From Terriglobia bacterium (GTDB lineage: Bacteria; Acidobacteriota; Terriglobia; Bryobacterales; Bryobacteraceae), in assembly GCA_003175985.1 (NCBI GenBank), contig PSRJ01000299.1, positions 1 through 55,633 of the forward strand: a DNA stretch of 55,633 nucleotides, read 5' to 3'. A model generated the notes under the pieces. It worked only from the letters and a program-made list of their open reading frames with translations, was not told where the DNA came from and searched no databases. Made by a program: the position numbers and the translations under genes. Shown here one piece after another: positions 8,825-16,088 of the stretch (position 1 is its first letter; each line of letters opens with the position of its first letter).

Positions 8825-8932
8825 ATGAAGCGTCTGTGCGTCACCTGCAAAAACAAAGGATGCATTCATCTATGCCGCTTTCAAGAGCGACCCACACCCG
8901 CACCGAGAATCGTGCAGTTGAAAAAGGCCTGA
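8825..8932 (+). CDS. 35-residue Cys-rich small protein
   Basis: Reads MKRLCVTCKNKGCIHLCRFQ then a Pro-rich, basic tail ending at TGA. Cysteines at 5, 8, 13 and 17 with His15 (C-x2-C-x4-C-x3-C) look like a metal-binding knuckle. Support for it being real: a well-spaced promoter that ends 6 nt before its ATG, and a stop codon fused to the Shine-Dalgarno GAGGAG of the following SnoaL-like gene, which suggests translational coupling. It is not a family I can name. It could be a zinc-binding regulator or a leader peptide controlling the next gene. Confidence 0.5.
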   Translation: MKRLCVTCKNKGCIHLCRFQERPTPAPRIVQLKKA

Positions 8933-8940
8933 GGAGAACG

Positions 8941-9393
8941 ATGCCGATTACGACGTCCCAAAATGAATTGCTGGTACGGTGGCTCATCGAGCAGCTCTTC
9001 AATCGAAAGAGGACAGGGGTCGCGGACTTTTTGTATGCACGGGACTGCCACGGGTATACACCGGATGGCTGGTTCACAAACCGCAAAGAGTTTTTGGCGG
9101 GTTTCGCAAACTACGCCGCAGCATTCCCCGCCTTTCGGGTTCAGATTGATTATCTGGCCGCGGACCTCGATTGGGTGCTACTTCATTACACCTTTACAGG
9201 TGTGCAAACCGGAACCTGGGCAGGCTTAAACTCGAAGGGTCAAGCGATCCGGATCACCGGCATGATGAACACGCGTATCGTCGAAGGCCGCATCGTTCAG
9301 CAGGATTTCGTATGGGATGCCGCGGCAGTCCGCCGCCAGCTTCAAGCCGAGCCGGCTGCGGCACTCGACCCCGGTTTCCTTCGCGTCGCCTAA
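8941..9393 (+). CDS. SnoaL-like polyketide cyclase / ester cyclase family protein
   Basis: A 150-residue NTF2-fold protein. The N-terminal LVRWLIEQLFNRK helix, the YTPDGWFTNRKEFLAGFANYAAAFPAF stretch and the closing ITGMMNTRIVEGRIVQQ strands are typical of SnoaL-like ester cyclases. Catalysis cannot be assigned, since many family members only bind small ligands. The start at 8941 is fixed by a strong GAGGAG 6-7 nt upstream; a longer in-frame reading from 8818 lacks a ribosome-binding site and overlaps the Cys-rich gene. The two genes probably share one transcript. Confidence 0.8.
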   Translation: MPITTSQNELLVRWLIEQLFNRKRTGVADFLYARDCHGYTPDGWFTNRKEFLAGFANYAAAFPAFRVQIDYLAADLDWVLLHYTFTGVQTGTWAGLNSKGQAIRITGMMNTRIVEGRIVQQDFVWDAAAVRRQLQAEPAAALDPGFLRVA

Positions 9394-9455
9394 TTCATTC
9401 CTCCCACCCTCTTTACCAGTTAGAATCAGGCTACGCACTAGAGGAGCGGATCCTG

Positions 9456-9698
9456 ATGAAAGCAATCCTTCGGTTTGCGCCGGCGACCCATTTCATTACG
9501 ATGGGTCTCCACCCCGACCTGAACGAAGCGGCTCGCATCGCTACCAGGGAGATGATCGATTTCCTGGTCTCGGAAAAAGGCATGACGCGCGACGAAGCGT
9601 ACCAGCTATCGTCGTTGGCCGTGGACCTCCATGTGACGCAGGTAGTCGACGATACGAAGGGCATCCACGCCATGCTGCCCAAGGCCATTTTTCGCTGA
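9456..9698 (+). pseudogene. C-terminal remnant of an acetamidase/formamidase
   Basis: The 80 residues match only the last part of FmdA/AmdA acetamidases (THFITMGLHPDLNEAA near the start and HVTQVVDDTKGIHAMLPKAIF at the end). A full enzyme has about 300-400 residues, so the catalytic core is absent. There is no room for it upstream, where the SnoaL-like gene ends 62 nt away. It retains an ATG and a good GAGGAG at about 10 nt, so a short product might still be made. Either a deletion remnant or a repurposed small protein; the remnant reading is favoured. Confidence 0.65.
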
Positions 9699-9721
9699 AT
9701 CCCGCTGCGGGTATATAACGC

Positions 9722-10843
9722 GTGCATGATTCGTCACTGTTATTCATAGAACTGGGCGCGGTTGTGGTCGGTCTCGCCGTGCTTGCTCGAGTCGCGAGCC
9801 GATGGGGCTTCTCCGCCATCCCGCTGTACCTGCTTGCCGGCCTGGCCTTCGGCAATGGCGGCCTGCTGCCGCTGAATCTGAGCAAAGAGTTCATCCAGAT
9901 CGGCGCGGAAATCGGCGTACTGCTGCTTTTGTTCATGCTGGGGCTTGAGTATTCCGGAGCGGAACTCCAGCACAACCTCCGCCGCGGCTTGCCTGCGGGC
10001 CTCCTGGATTTCGCCCTGAATTTCCCGCCGGGCCTGGTGACCGGACTCCTATTACGCTGGCACCCCCTTGCCGCCGTACTGCTCGGCGGGGTGACATGGA
10101 TCTCCTCCTCCGGTGTGATCGCGAAGGTCCTGGCCGAACTGCGCCGTTTATCCTGCCCGGAAACGCCGTTACTGCTTGCGGTCCTCGTCATTGAAGACCT
10201 GGCCATGGCGCTCTACCTGCCGATCGTCGCCGTCCTGCTCGCCGGCGGTGGACCAGCGAGAATCGCGTTATCCGTCATCATTGCGGTTGGAAGCGTCGCG
10301 TGCGTCCTGGTGCTGGCGATCAAGTGCGGCCCGGCGCTGAGCCGCTTCGTGGCGCACGAGTCGGACGAGATCATTCTTCTGACCTCCTTTGGCACGGTTT
10401 TGCTTGTGGCGGGCATCGCGCAGCGCCTCCAGGTATCGTCGGCAATCGGCGCCTTCCTCGTCGGGATCGCGCTCTCCGGTCCGATAGCCGAGCAGTCGCA
10501 CCGCTTACTGGCCCCATTGCGGGATCTCTTCGCTGCCACCTTCTTTTTCTTCTTCGGCCTACAGGTCAACCCGGCAAGCCTGCTCCCGGTCTGGTCCCTG
10601 GCCGTTCTTCTCGGACTCCTCACCGCCGGCACAAAAATCCTCACGGGCTATCTGGGGACAGGAAAGCATGTCGATCACCGCGGGCGTCTGCGCGCGGGCG
10701 CGGCGCTGGTGGCGCGCGGCGAATTCTCCATCGTGATCGCCGGGCTCGGTGCGGGACTGCAGCCGCAACTCAGCGCCGTGGCCGCGGCATACGTTTTGTT
10801 TCTTGCTGTCGCCGGCCCGCTCCTGGCGCGCTTCGTCCGATAG
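9722..10843 (+). CDS. CPA2-type cation:proton antiporter
   Basis: A 373-residue integral membrane protein with 11-12 predicted transmembrane segments, of the Kef/NhaS-type monovalent cation:H+ antiporter family. It exchanges K+ or Na+ for protons across the inner membrane. Visible marks include GLAFGNGGLLPL in the second segment, LLLLFMLGLEYS, a SSSGVIAKVL stretch in the exchanger core, and a late GEFSIVIAGLGAG segment. It lacks the C-terminal TrkA-N/RCK domain of KefB/KefC, so nucleotide gating is not expected unless from a separate subunit. The start is the GTG at 9722, close behind a TATATA box and without a ribosome-binding site. Confidence 0.85.
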   Translation: MHDSSLLFIELGAVVVGLAVLARVASRWGFSAIPLYLLAGLAFGNGGLLPLNLSKEFIQIGAEIGVLLLLFMLGLEYSGAELQHNLRRGLPAGLLDFALNFPPGLVTGLLLRWHPLAAVLLGGVTWISSSGVIAKVLAELRRLSCPETPLLLAVLVIEDLAMALYLPIVAVLLAGGGPARIALSVIIAVGSVACVLVLAIKCGPALSRFVAHESDEIILLTSFGTVLLVAGIAQRLQVSSAIGAFLVGIALSGPIAEQSHRLLAPLRDLFAATFFFFFGLQVNPASLLPVWSLAVLLGLLTAGTKILTGYLGTGKHVDHRGRLRAGAALVARGEFSIVIAGLGAGLQPQLSAVAAAYVLFLAVAGPLLARFVR

Positions 10844-10902
10844 GCCCCCGTTGACTAAAGTAGTATCGAAAACCTACGAGTTCCGGCCGATATTCGATAA
10901 CG

Positions 10903-11187
10903 ATGTTGTGGCGCATCGTGGTCGGAGTCGTGAAGGCGGCGCTAGCCGTGGCGCTGTTTGCCATGGTAGGACGCACCATAGAATTGACCGGACTCCAGGT
11001 TGGATTGATTAACCCGTTGGCAGGCTTGATTGCATCCGTAACAGGACTCAGCGCCCGGCACGCCGAGTATATACTGATCGGGCTCATCGCGTACGGCCTG
11101 GCTCGCGTGGTTAGCGGCGCCTGCGACTGTCTTTCCAGCTCGATTAACCGGGTACCACAGCACCCCTCTATCCACTCTCAGCAATAG
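10903..11187 (+). CDS. Small membrane protein of unknown function
   Basis: 94 residues with two hydrophobic segments (about 4-24 and 33-47, with a third around 58-72), a short cytoplasmic or periplasmic tail and no recognised domain. No clear ribosome-binding site precedes the ATG. It lies between the antiporter gene and a convergent lipoprotein gene. Being a coding gene rests on its hydropathy pattern and on filling an otherwise empty gap. Confidence 0.5.
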   Translation: MLWRIVVGVVKAALAVALFAMVGRTIELTGLQVGLINPLAGLIASVTGLSARHAEYILIGLIAYGLARVVSGACDCLSSSINRVPQHPSIHSQQ

Positions 11188-11206
11188 GGTGCTACCTTGC
11201 AGCGCG

Positions 11207-11259
11207 AAGCGGACAAAACCGCGCGACAGCGGATTCCGTGCTCCCGGTCTTGTCCGCTT
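11207..11259. terminator. Inverted repeat between convergent genes, possible bidirectional terminator
   Basis: Perfect 10-bp arms AAGCGGACAA (11207-11216) and TTGTCCGCTT (11250-11259), separated by 33 nt. It lies in the gap between two converging genes. The loop is long and the flanking T tract is short, so efficiency is doubtful. Confidence 0.4.
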
Positions 11260-11270
11260 TATTGCCGAAG

Positions 11271-12008
11271 TCAGTTTTTGCTTGGCATATCGACGACTTT
11301 TATGACATGCAGGCTTTCAGGGGACTTCGTGCCGCCTTCCACCACCAACGTGTACAGCTTACCGGCCTCGATACGCGAATCGGGAACGCGTGTGATGTGC
11401 TGGGATTTGCCGCTTCCGGAACGAACTTCCAGTGGACCATTCACGGCGTCCACCTCTTGCCAGTTTGAGGTGGTGGTAAATCGCGACTCGCTCGCAAGTT
11501 TGTCCTTGCGGCCAACTGCATAAACGTCCACCGATTCCACGGCTGGGGCTGCGTGGATGATGCGCACCTTAGCCTTTCCGGCCGCGGGAGCGCTCTCGTC
11601 ATCGTTAAAGACACGCAGCACCGGCTTGGCGTCCTTGTCTTCATAGACCACCACCGTGTAATGCTTCCCATCACCGAGGCCTTCACTATTCTTCTCGATG
11701 GCGGCGCCTTCGGGCTTGCCGGCCTCGCGCAGCACGAAATCACGGCGCTCGGCGGGAACCTGCTTGTAATCCGTAGCCGTCTTTGCGTCGGCTGTACTGA
11801 AGAGCCGTGTGTCGCCGAAATAGAGATCAGTATTGGAATGCGCATCCACGGCGCCGATGTAACGCACAAACGCCACACCCTTGGCCGCCTCGCGGGATGC
11901 TTCGCCTTGGCGCTGCTCCGTGCTCGATCTGGTATTCGTTTGGCTGCACCCGGCTGCCGTTATAAGTCCGAAAGTTAGCAGAATGACATACACTTGGAAC
12001 CGAGACAT
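11271..12008 (-). CDS. DUF4397 domain lipoprotein
   Basis: 245 residues. A signal peptide ends in the lipobox LITAAGC with the lipidated Cys at 21. Two beta-rich repeats follow: one around FVRYIGAVDAHSNTDLYFGDTRL (about 47-120) and one around KVRIIHAAPAVESVDVYAVGRKDK (about 145-235). The VRIIHAAPAVESVDVY signature is that of DUF4397. The family is extracytoplasmic and of unknown function, probably ligand or surface binding. A GGAGGA ribosome-binding site precedes the ATG. Confidence 0.85.
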   Translation of the reverse strand: MSRFQVYVILLTFGLITAAGCSQTNTRSSTEQRQGEASREAAKGVAFVRYIGAVDAHSNTDLYFGDTRLFSTADAKTATDYKQVPAERRDFVLREAGKPEGAAIEKNSEGLGDGKHYTVVVYEDKDAKPVLRVFNDDESAPAAGKAKVRIIHAAPAVESVDVYAVGRKDKLASESRFTTTSNWQEVDAVNGPLEVRSGSGKSQHITRVPDSRIEAGKLYTLVVEGGTKSPESLHVIKVVDMPSKN

Positions 12009-12142
12009 TGAATTGTGATCCTCCGTGGCTGCTTACGCATCTACCACGCCAATCGGCCGGTTCTCACATTCGAACGCGATGCGAAGATTGAGACAGAACT
12101 GCGGGCTCCTGCGCTCCAGGGCCCCAGGAAGCGGGACGCCTT

Positions 12143-13663
12143 TCAGCTCCAGTAATTCCGGTCCAGGCTGCGGTATTGCACTGCCTCGGCCACATGCTTG
12201 GCGGAAACGGTGGCGGATTCGTCCAGGTCGGCGATGGTCCGCGCCACTTTCAGAATGCGATCGTGGGCGCGCGCCGAAAGGCCCATACGCCGGACGGCCA
12301 TCTCTAATGTCCGTTCGCCGGAATCGTCCAGTGCGCATTGTTTGCGGATGAGCCGCACGGGCATGCGCGAATTGTAGTAGCCGCGTGCCTGCTGCACCGT
12401 GCGCGCGCGCTCCACCCGCGCGCGGATCTCCGCGGAAGATTCGTTGTTGGCGGGGCCGCGCAATTCCTTGTAAGGAACCGCGGGCACTTCCACGTGAATG
12501 TCGATGCGGTCCAGCAGAGGGCCGCTGATCTTACCTAGATAACGTTGAATGATCGCCGGCGTGCAGCGGCACTCGCGGGACGCATCGCCGTAGAAGCCGC
12601 ACTGGCAAGGGTTCATGGCCGCCACCAGCATCAGGGTGGAAGGGAAGCACAGCGTCATGTTGGCGCGCGCGATGGTGACGGAACAATCCTCGAGCGGCTG
12701 GCGCAGCAACTCCAGCACGTCCCGCGGAAACTCGGGGAATTCGTCGAGGAAGAGCACGCCGTTGTGGGCCAGGCTGACTTCGCCCGGCCGCGGCATCCCC
12801 GCGCCGCCGCCAACGAGGCCGGCATCCGAGATGGTGTGATGCGGCGCCCGGAACGGACGTGCGTGCAGCAGGCCGGCGCCGCTCTTCAACAGCCCGGCGA
12901 TGCTGTGGATCTTGGTGGTTTCGATAGCCTCCTCGAAGGTGAGCGGGGGCAGGATGCCGGCCAGCCGTTTGGCGAGCATGGTCTTCCCCGATCCCGGTGG
13001 GCCGATCATCAGAACGTTGTGTGCTCCGGCCGCGGCCACTTCGAGTGCCCGCTTCGCCATGGTCTGCCCCCGCACATCGCGAAAATCGGGCAGTTCTGTG
13101 TGCTCTGCTGCGTGTCCGTTACGGACGGCTACCGCAGGTTGAAATTCCTCGGGCCGGGCCAGCAGCGCGACGACCTCGGCCAGATGGCGTACGCCATAAA
13201 CGGCAACCCCCTCAACCACGGCCGCTTCAGCCGCGTTTTCCGAGGGCACGATGAGGTTGGGAATCCCGAGATTGCGTGCGCACACGGCCACTGAGAGTAC
13301 CCCGCGAATCGGGCGAATGGCGCCATCCAGCGACAATTCGCCCACCAGCAGATGCCGGTCCAGTGCGCCCACCGAACCCATCGCGCCCATAATGCCCAAT
13401 GCCATCGGCAAATCGAACCCGGCGCCTTCCTTTCGGACATTCGCGGGAGCCAGGTTGATGGTGACCGCCTTGTTGGGGTAGCCAAAGCCGGAGTTGATCA
13501 TGGCGGATTTGATCCGCTCCCGGCTTTCGCGCACCGCGATATCGGGCATACCTACCATGACGAAGTCGCGCGCCGAGCCGGACGAGTACATGTCGACTTC
13601 GACATCGATCGGATGCGCATCGATGCCGTAAACGGCGGCGCTGCGGGTTTTGAACAGCGCCAT
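12143..13663 (-). CDS. YifB/ComM-type Mg-chelatase-like AAA+ ATPase
   Basis: 506 residues, normal for the family. An N-terminal ChlI-like S5-fold domain (residues about 20-145) is followed by the Mg-chelatase AAA module with Walker A GPPGSGKT and Walker B VLFLDEFPEF, then the Mg_chelatase_C helical domain. ComM-type proteins are hexameric DNA branch-migration helicases in natural transformation; bacterial YifB homologues probably act similarly in recombination. The cysteine cluster CQCGFYGDASRECRC is characteristic. The ATG at 13663 gives the usual MALFKTRSAAVYGID start; an in-frame codon at 13699 would add 12 unusual residues. Confidence 0.9.
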   Translation of the reverse strand: MALFKTRSAAVYGIDAHPIDVEVDMYSSGSARDFVMVGMPDIAVRESRERIKSAMINSGFGYPNKAVTINLAPANVRKEGAGFDLPMALGIMGAMGSVGALDRHLLVGELSLDGAIRPIRGVLSVAVCARNLGIPNLIVPSENAAEAAVVEGVAVYGVRHLAEVVALLARPEEFQPAVAVRNGHAAEHTELPDFRDVRGQTMAKRALEVAAAGAHNVLMIGPPGSGKTMLAKRLAGILPPLTFEEAIETTKIHSIAGLLKSGAGLLHARPFRAPHHTISDAGLVGGGAGMPRPGEVSLAHNGVLFLDEFPEFPRDVLELLRQPLEDCSVTIARANMTLCFPSTLMLVAAMNPCQCGFYGDASRECRCTPAIIQRYLGKISGPLLDRIDIHVEVPAVPYKELRGPANNESSAEIRARVERARTVQQARGYYNSRMPVRLIRKQCALDDSGERTLEMAVRRMGLSARAHDRILKVARTIADLDESATVSAKHVAEAVQYRSLDRNYWS

Positions 13664-13695
13664 CGGATTTACGAACCTTGAAACCTGAGTATATG

Positions 13696-13770
13696 TCATG
13701 GCACTCTAAATCGCGAGTTCGCCAGCAGGTAGAAGCTCCCCTCCCGGTGTTCGATGTACTCCTTGGCCAT
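13696..13770 (-). pseudogene. Possible 5' remnant of a DUF433-family gene
   Basis: A 24-codon frame (MAKEYIEHREGSFYLLANSR, then FRVP and stop) with a plausible GGCAGGA upstream resembles the N-terminus of DUF433 antitoxin-like proteins, which begin MAKEY.E.R.G.FYL..SRVPL. The similarity breaks where VPLDSI would continue, as expected after a frameshift or deletion. This is recognition from memory of the family and is tentative. Confidence 0.35.
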
Positions 13771-13850
13771 GATCCTGCCTCAGTTCAGTCTATTCCGATT
13801 CCGGTCGCTGGCGCCGTGTGGACGATCGCTAGGGGCGCGATCCCGATCTG

Positions 13851-14312
13851 CTACTCGCTTTCGATGTTCACCGCGTAATAGGCAACGGTCTTCGTAGGGA
13901 CTTCCTTGAACCAATGGGGCGTCTTCGCCGGAATTGTGATTACGTCGCCTTTGGTCATGTGGTAGGTCGTTCCGCCCTCGAGCGACGGCGCGCGCATTTG
14001 AGCGGGCGCCGTCCGTCTGGCATTGACCATGGTCCCTCCCACTACGAGCGTCGCCTCTCCTTCGACCATGACGAAAACATGATTGGTATGGTCGTGGGAT
14101 TCCACTTCTCCTGCTTGCCGGCGCTGCGCCAGGACAACCAGACCGGGATCGCTCACGATGGGTCCGCCTTTGGACATCACTTCCGCAACCTTGTCATGGC
14201 CGATGTAGTGAACCGCCGCCGGGACGCCACCGGCAAGTAAAATGCCGGCCGCCACTACCGTTAGCAACATGGCTGCTGTAAACAACTTCGCTCGCGTGAA
14301 TCGAATCGTCAT
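13851..14312 (-). CDS. Membrane-anchored or exported cupin-domain protein
   Basis: 153 residues: an N-terminal hydrophobic segment (about 9-29) that is either a signal peptide or an anchor, then a single cupin barrel. Metal-type residues appear in ESHDHTNHVFVMVEGEATL (H-x-H ... E) and in the second motif DVITIPAKTPHWF. Small cupins of this kind may be isomerases, dioxygenases or sensors, and no specific activity can be assigned. GGGAGGA gives a strong ribosome-binding site. Confidence 0.75.
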   Translation of the reverse strand: MTIRFTRAKLFTAAMLLTVVAAGILLAGGVPAAVHYIGHDKVAEVMSKGGPIVSDPGLVVLAQRRQAGEVESHDHTNHVFVMVEGEATLVVGGTMVNARRTAPAQMRAPSLEGGTTYHMTKGDVITIPAKTPHWFKEVPTKTVAYYAVNIESE

Positions 14313-14410
14313 TGCAGTCCTCCCTCAATATCCCAAGCCGGGGATGCAGTTCAGTTTATCCGAACACGGAATCGATAGCAGAATTCAGATTCGAAAATCG
14401 CGCCGGTTCG

Positions 14411-14418
14411 GCCGATAA
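14411..14418 (+). promoter_or_regulatory. Sigma-28 -10 element of the mini axial-protein gene
   Basis: An exact GCCGATAA, with a weak -35 (GAAA about 14 nt upstream). It ends 8 nt before the ATG at 14427, so a transcript from it would be leaderless. The downstream gene is flagellar, which supports the call. Confidence 0.5.
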
Positions 14419-14426
14419 GCGATTTG

Positions 14427-14663
14427 ATGGACATTACCTTGACCGCCTTGGCCGGGTTAAGTCAGGCGGAATCCGCCGTGGAGTCTGCGGCCGCACGCCT
14501 GAGCCGCGCGGGCCTGTCCCCGGACGGCTCCTCAGGGGACACGGTAGACCTCGCCACGGAAATTGTCGATTTGATGACAGCGAAGCAGCAATTCCAAGCG
14601 AATCTGAAATCGCTCGAGACCGCGAACGAGATGACGAAGCACACCTTGGACATCCTCGCTTAG
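14427..14663 (+). CDS. 78-residue mini flagellar axial (rod/hook-like) protein
   Basis: The N-terminal helix (ITLTALAGLSQAESAVESAA) resembles the D0 helix of rod and hook proteins. The C-terminal part (residues about 40-78; VDLATEIVDLMTAKQQFQAN) matches the conserved flagellar basal-body rod C-terminal domain found in FlgC, FlgE and FlgG. The D1 domain between them is reduced to about 15 residues. It lies 10 kb away from the flagellar cluster but has a sigma-28-type -10 box. It could pack in the D0 layer of the axial structure, or cap it; both are inference. No ribosome-binding site is present. Confidence 0.75.
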   Translation: MDITLTALAGLSQAESAVESAAARLSRAGLSPDGSSGDTVDLATEIVDLMTAKQQFQANLKSLETANEMTKHTLDILA

Positions 14664-14741
14664 GACGATGCTGAAAAGCCCGTGCGACCACCGATCCCTC
14701 ACGGTCTCGGTAAGCGCCAAACGCTTCGGGGCGGGGCCGTT

Positions 14742-14758
14742 TGGTACATAATGTACCA
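14742..14758. promoter_or_regulatory. Perfect palindromic operator-like site A
   Basis: TGGTACATAATGTACCA has 8-bp arms around one central base. Its centre (14750) is 62 bp, close to six helical turns, from a second site of the same type. Confidence 0.5.
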
Positions 14759-14803
14759 ATTCGCCCTGAGGTTTGTTGAAAACAAAGAGGTTGCGTAACA
14801 CTC

Positions 14804-14820
14804 TGGTACATTTTGTACCT
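14804..14820. promoter_or_regulatory. Palindromic operator-like site B
   Basis: TGGTACATTTTGTACCT shares the GGTACA...TGTACC arms of site A and lies on the same helical face, about 84 bp before the predicted transcription start of the HAF-repeat gene. Confidence 0.5.
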
Positions 14821-14860
14821 GCGGCGGTCCAATGGCCCTATCCAATAGGCCGGGAAATCC

Positions 14861-14889
14861 TTGACCGGCAGGCGGGGAAACTGTATAGT
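14861..14889 (+). promoter_or_regulatory. Strong sigma-70 promoter of the HAF-repeat gene
   Basis: TTGACC (14861-14866), a 17-nt spacer, then TATAGT (14884-14889). This is the best sigma-70 match among chromosomal genes in the window, with an expected start near 14896. Confidence 0.6.
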
Positions 14890-14932
14890 TCCTCAAGTTT
14901 GTGGTTTTGGAAACCGCGATCTCGAGGAGAAC

Positions 14933-15958
14933 ATGTCACGCTCTATTCCGTCGTTTCTTCGCCCGCCCGTAGTCTGTTGGGCCGCCGTGCTGCTGGCAGC
15001 GTTTTCGGCGCTTACCATCTCAGCTTTAGCCCAGCAGGCCCGGGGGTTCAGCATGACCGTTTTTGACCCTCCGGGGAGTCAAAAGACTTATGCGTTGGCG
15101 ATCAATCTGATGAATACCGTCGCGGGCTATTACTACGATGGATCCGCGTATCACGGCTATGTGCGCGACTTTAGCGGGACCATTACCAGTTTCGATGCGG
15201 GCGTGAATACGTATGTGTTCGGCCTGAACGACGGCGGTACCGTTACCGGTTATTTTGCAGACGCGGGGGGAGTGCTACACAGCTTTATGCGCGATTCGCA
15301 CGGCACCATCACCACGTTCGATCCGCCGGGTACCACCGTGGGCTCCCAAGCGTGGGGCATCAATAAGAGCGGAGCGATCGCGGGACTGTACCAGGATGCG
15401 AATGGCGTTCATGGCTACGTGCGTGATCCCTTGGGGGTCTTCACGCCTTTCGACGCGCCGGGCGTAAACCACACCTATGCCTACGCCATCGATATCTCGG
15501 GCAACGTAGCCGGCAATTACATAGACAGCAATGGCAATTCCCATGGATTCTTTCGTCTCTACCAGGGGACCATTACCCCCTTCGACCCCCCTGGCAGCCT
15601 GTTCACGTATGCCGCCGGCATCGCGAGCGGAGCCGTCGTGGGGACCTGGTCCTCCGATGGCGTTACTTATCACGGATATGTGCGCGACACACGAGGGAAT
15701 ATCACTTCGTTCGATCCTCTCGGAAGCATGTCTACGGTTGCCCGCGTTATCAACGACAACGGCTGGGTGGCCGGAAGTTACAGAGATTCGACGGGCGCGA
15801 CCCATGCATTCCAGCGCAGTCCGCTGGGCGGGATCACGGTATTCGACGCTGCGGGCAGCACATTCACGTCATTCAATGGCCTGAACGCCCTCCGAGTGCC
15901 GGCAGGGTACTACCGGGATGCCAATGGCCTATATCACGGCTTTCTCGGGAAGCCCTAA
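14933..15958 (+). CDS. Secreted HAF-repeat protein, probable seven-bladed propeller
   Basis: 341 residues with a signal peptide ending near ISALAQQ. The mature part consists of seven repeats of about 40-44 residues, each with an FDPPG-like turn, an aromatic TYAxxIN strand, a VAGxYxD turn and an HGYVRDxxGxIT strand. This matches the extracellular HAF repeat (TIGR02913). Seven equal units suggest a beta-propeller. The repeats carry no catalytic motif, so a binding or surface role is likely. The ATG at 14933 follows GAGGAGA by 2-3 nt; a longer frame from 14861 overlaps the promoter and is rejected. Confidence 0.8.
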   Translation: MSRSIPSFLRPPVVCWAAVLLAAFSALTISALAQQARGFSMTVFDPPGSQKTYALAINLMNTVAGYYYDGSAYHGYVRDFSGTITSFDAGVNTYVFGLNDGGTVTGYFADAGGVLHSFMRDSHGTITTFDPPGTTVGSQAWGINKSGAIAGLYQDANGVHGYVRDPLGVFTPFDAPGVNHTYAYAIDISGNVAGNYIDSNGNSHGFFRLYQGTITPFDPPGSLFTYAAGIASGAVVGTWSSDGVTYHGYVRDTRGNITSFDPLGSMSTVARVINDNGWVAGSYRDSTGATHAFQRSPLGGITVFDAAGSTFTSFNGLNALRVPAGYYRDANGLYHGFLGKP

Positions 15959-16048
15959 CCTGTGTCGCTGATCGCTGAAAGCTGAACGCTCCTTTCCTCA
16001 CCCTCGGGCCACGGCACGGCTGCCCTGATACACAACTGAAACAGCCGT

Positions 16049-16088
16049 CTGTTATATTAAGGCCTAAGGGTCTGGAAAGGGTTAGTTC
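16049..16088 (+). promoter_or_regulatory. Shared promoter/leader block of the first TonB receptor gene
   Basis: CTGTTATATT starts exactly 40 nt before the ATG, followed at the same offset by AGGGTCTG and an A/G-rich ribosome-binding site. The same layout precedes the second receptor gene (19247-19286). TATATT is the likely -10; an ACAAC lies 12-13 nt upstream in both. Confidence 0.5.

Noticed and set aside
12033-12142. A minus-strand stretch between YifB and the DUF4397 gene that reads like coding sequence (end of a frame with ALERRSPQFCLNLRIAFE)
   Set aside because: No start codon with a ribosome-binding site and no recognised family; too little to call a gene or remnant.
14717-14744. CCAAACG/CGTTTGG stem with a 14-nt GC-rich loop as a terminator of the mini axial gene
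   Set aside because: No T tract follows and it abuts operator-like site A; not distinct enough to call.
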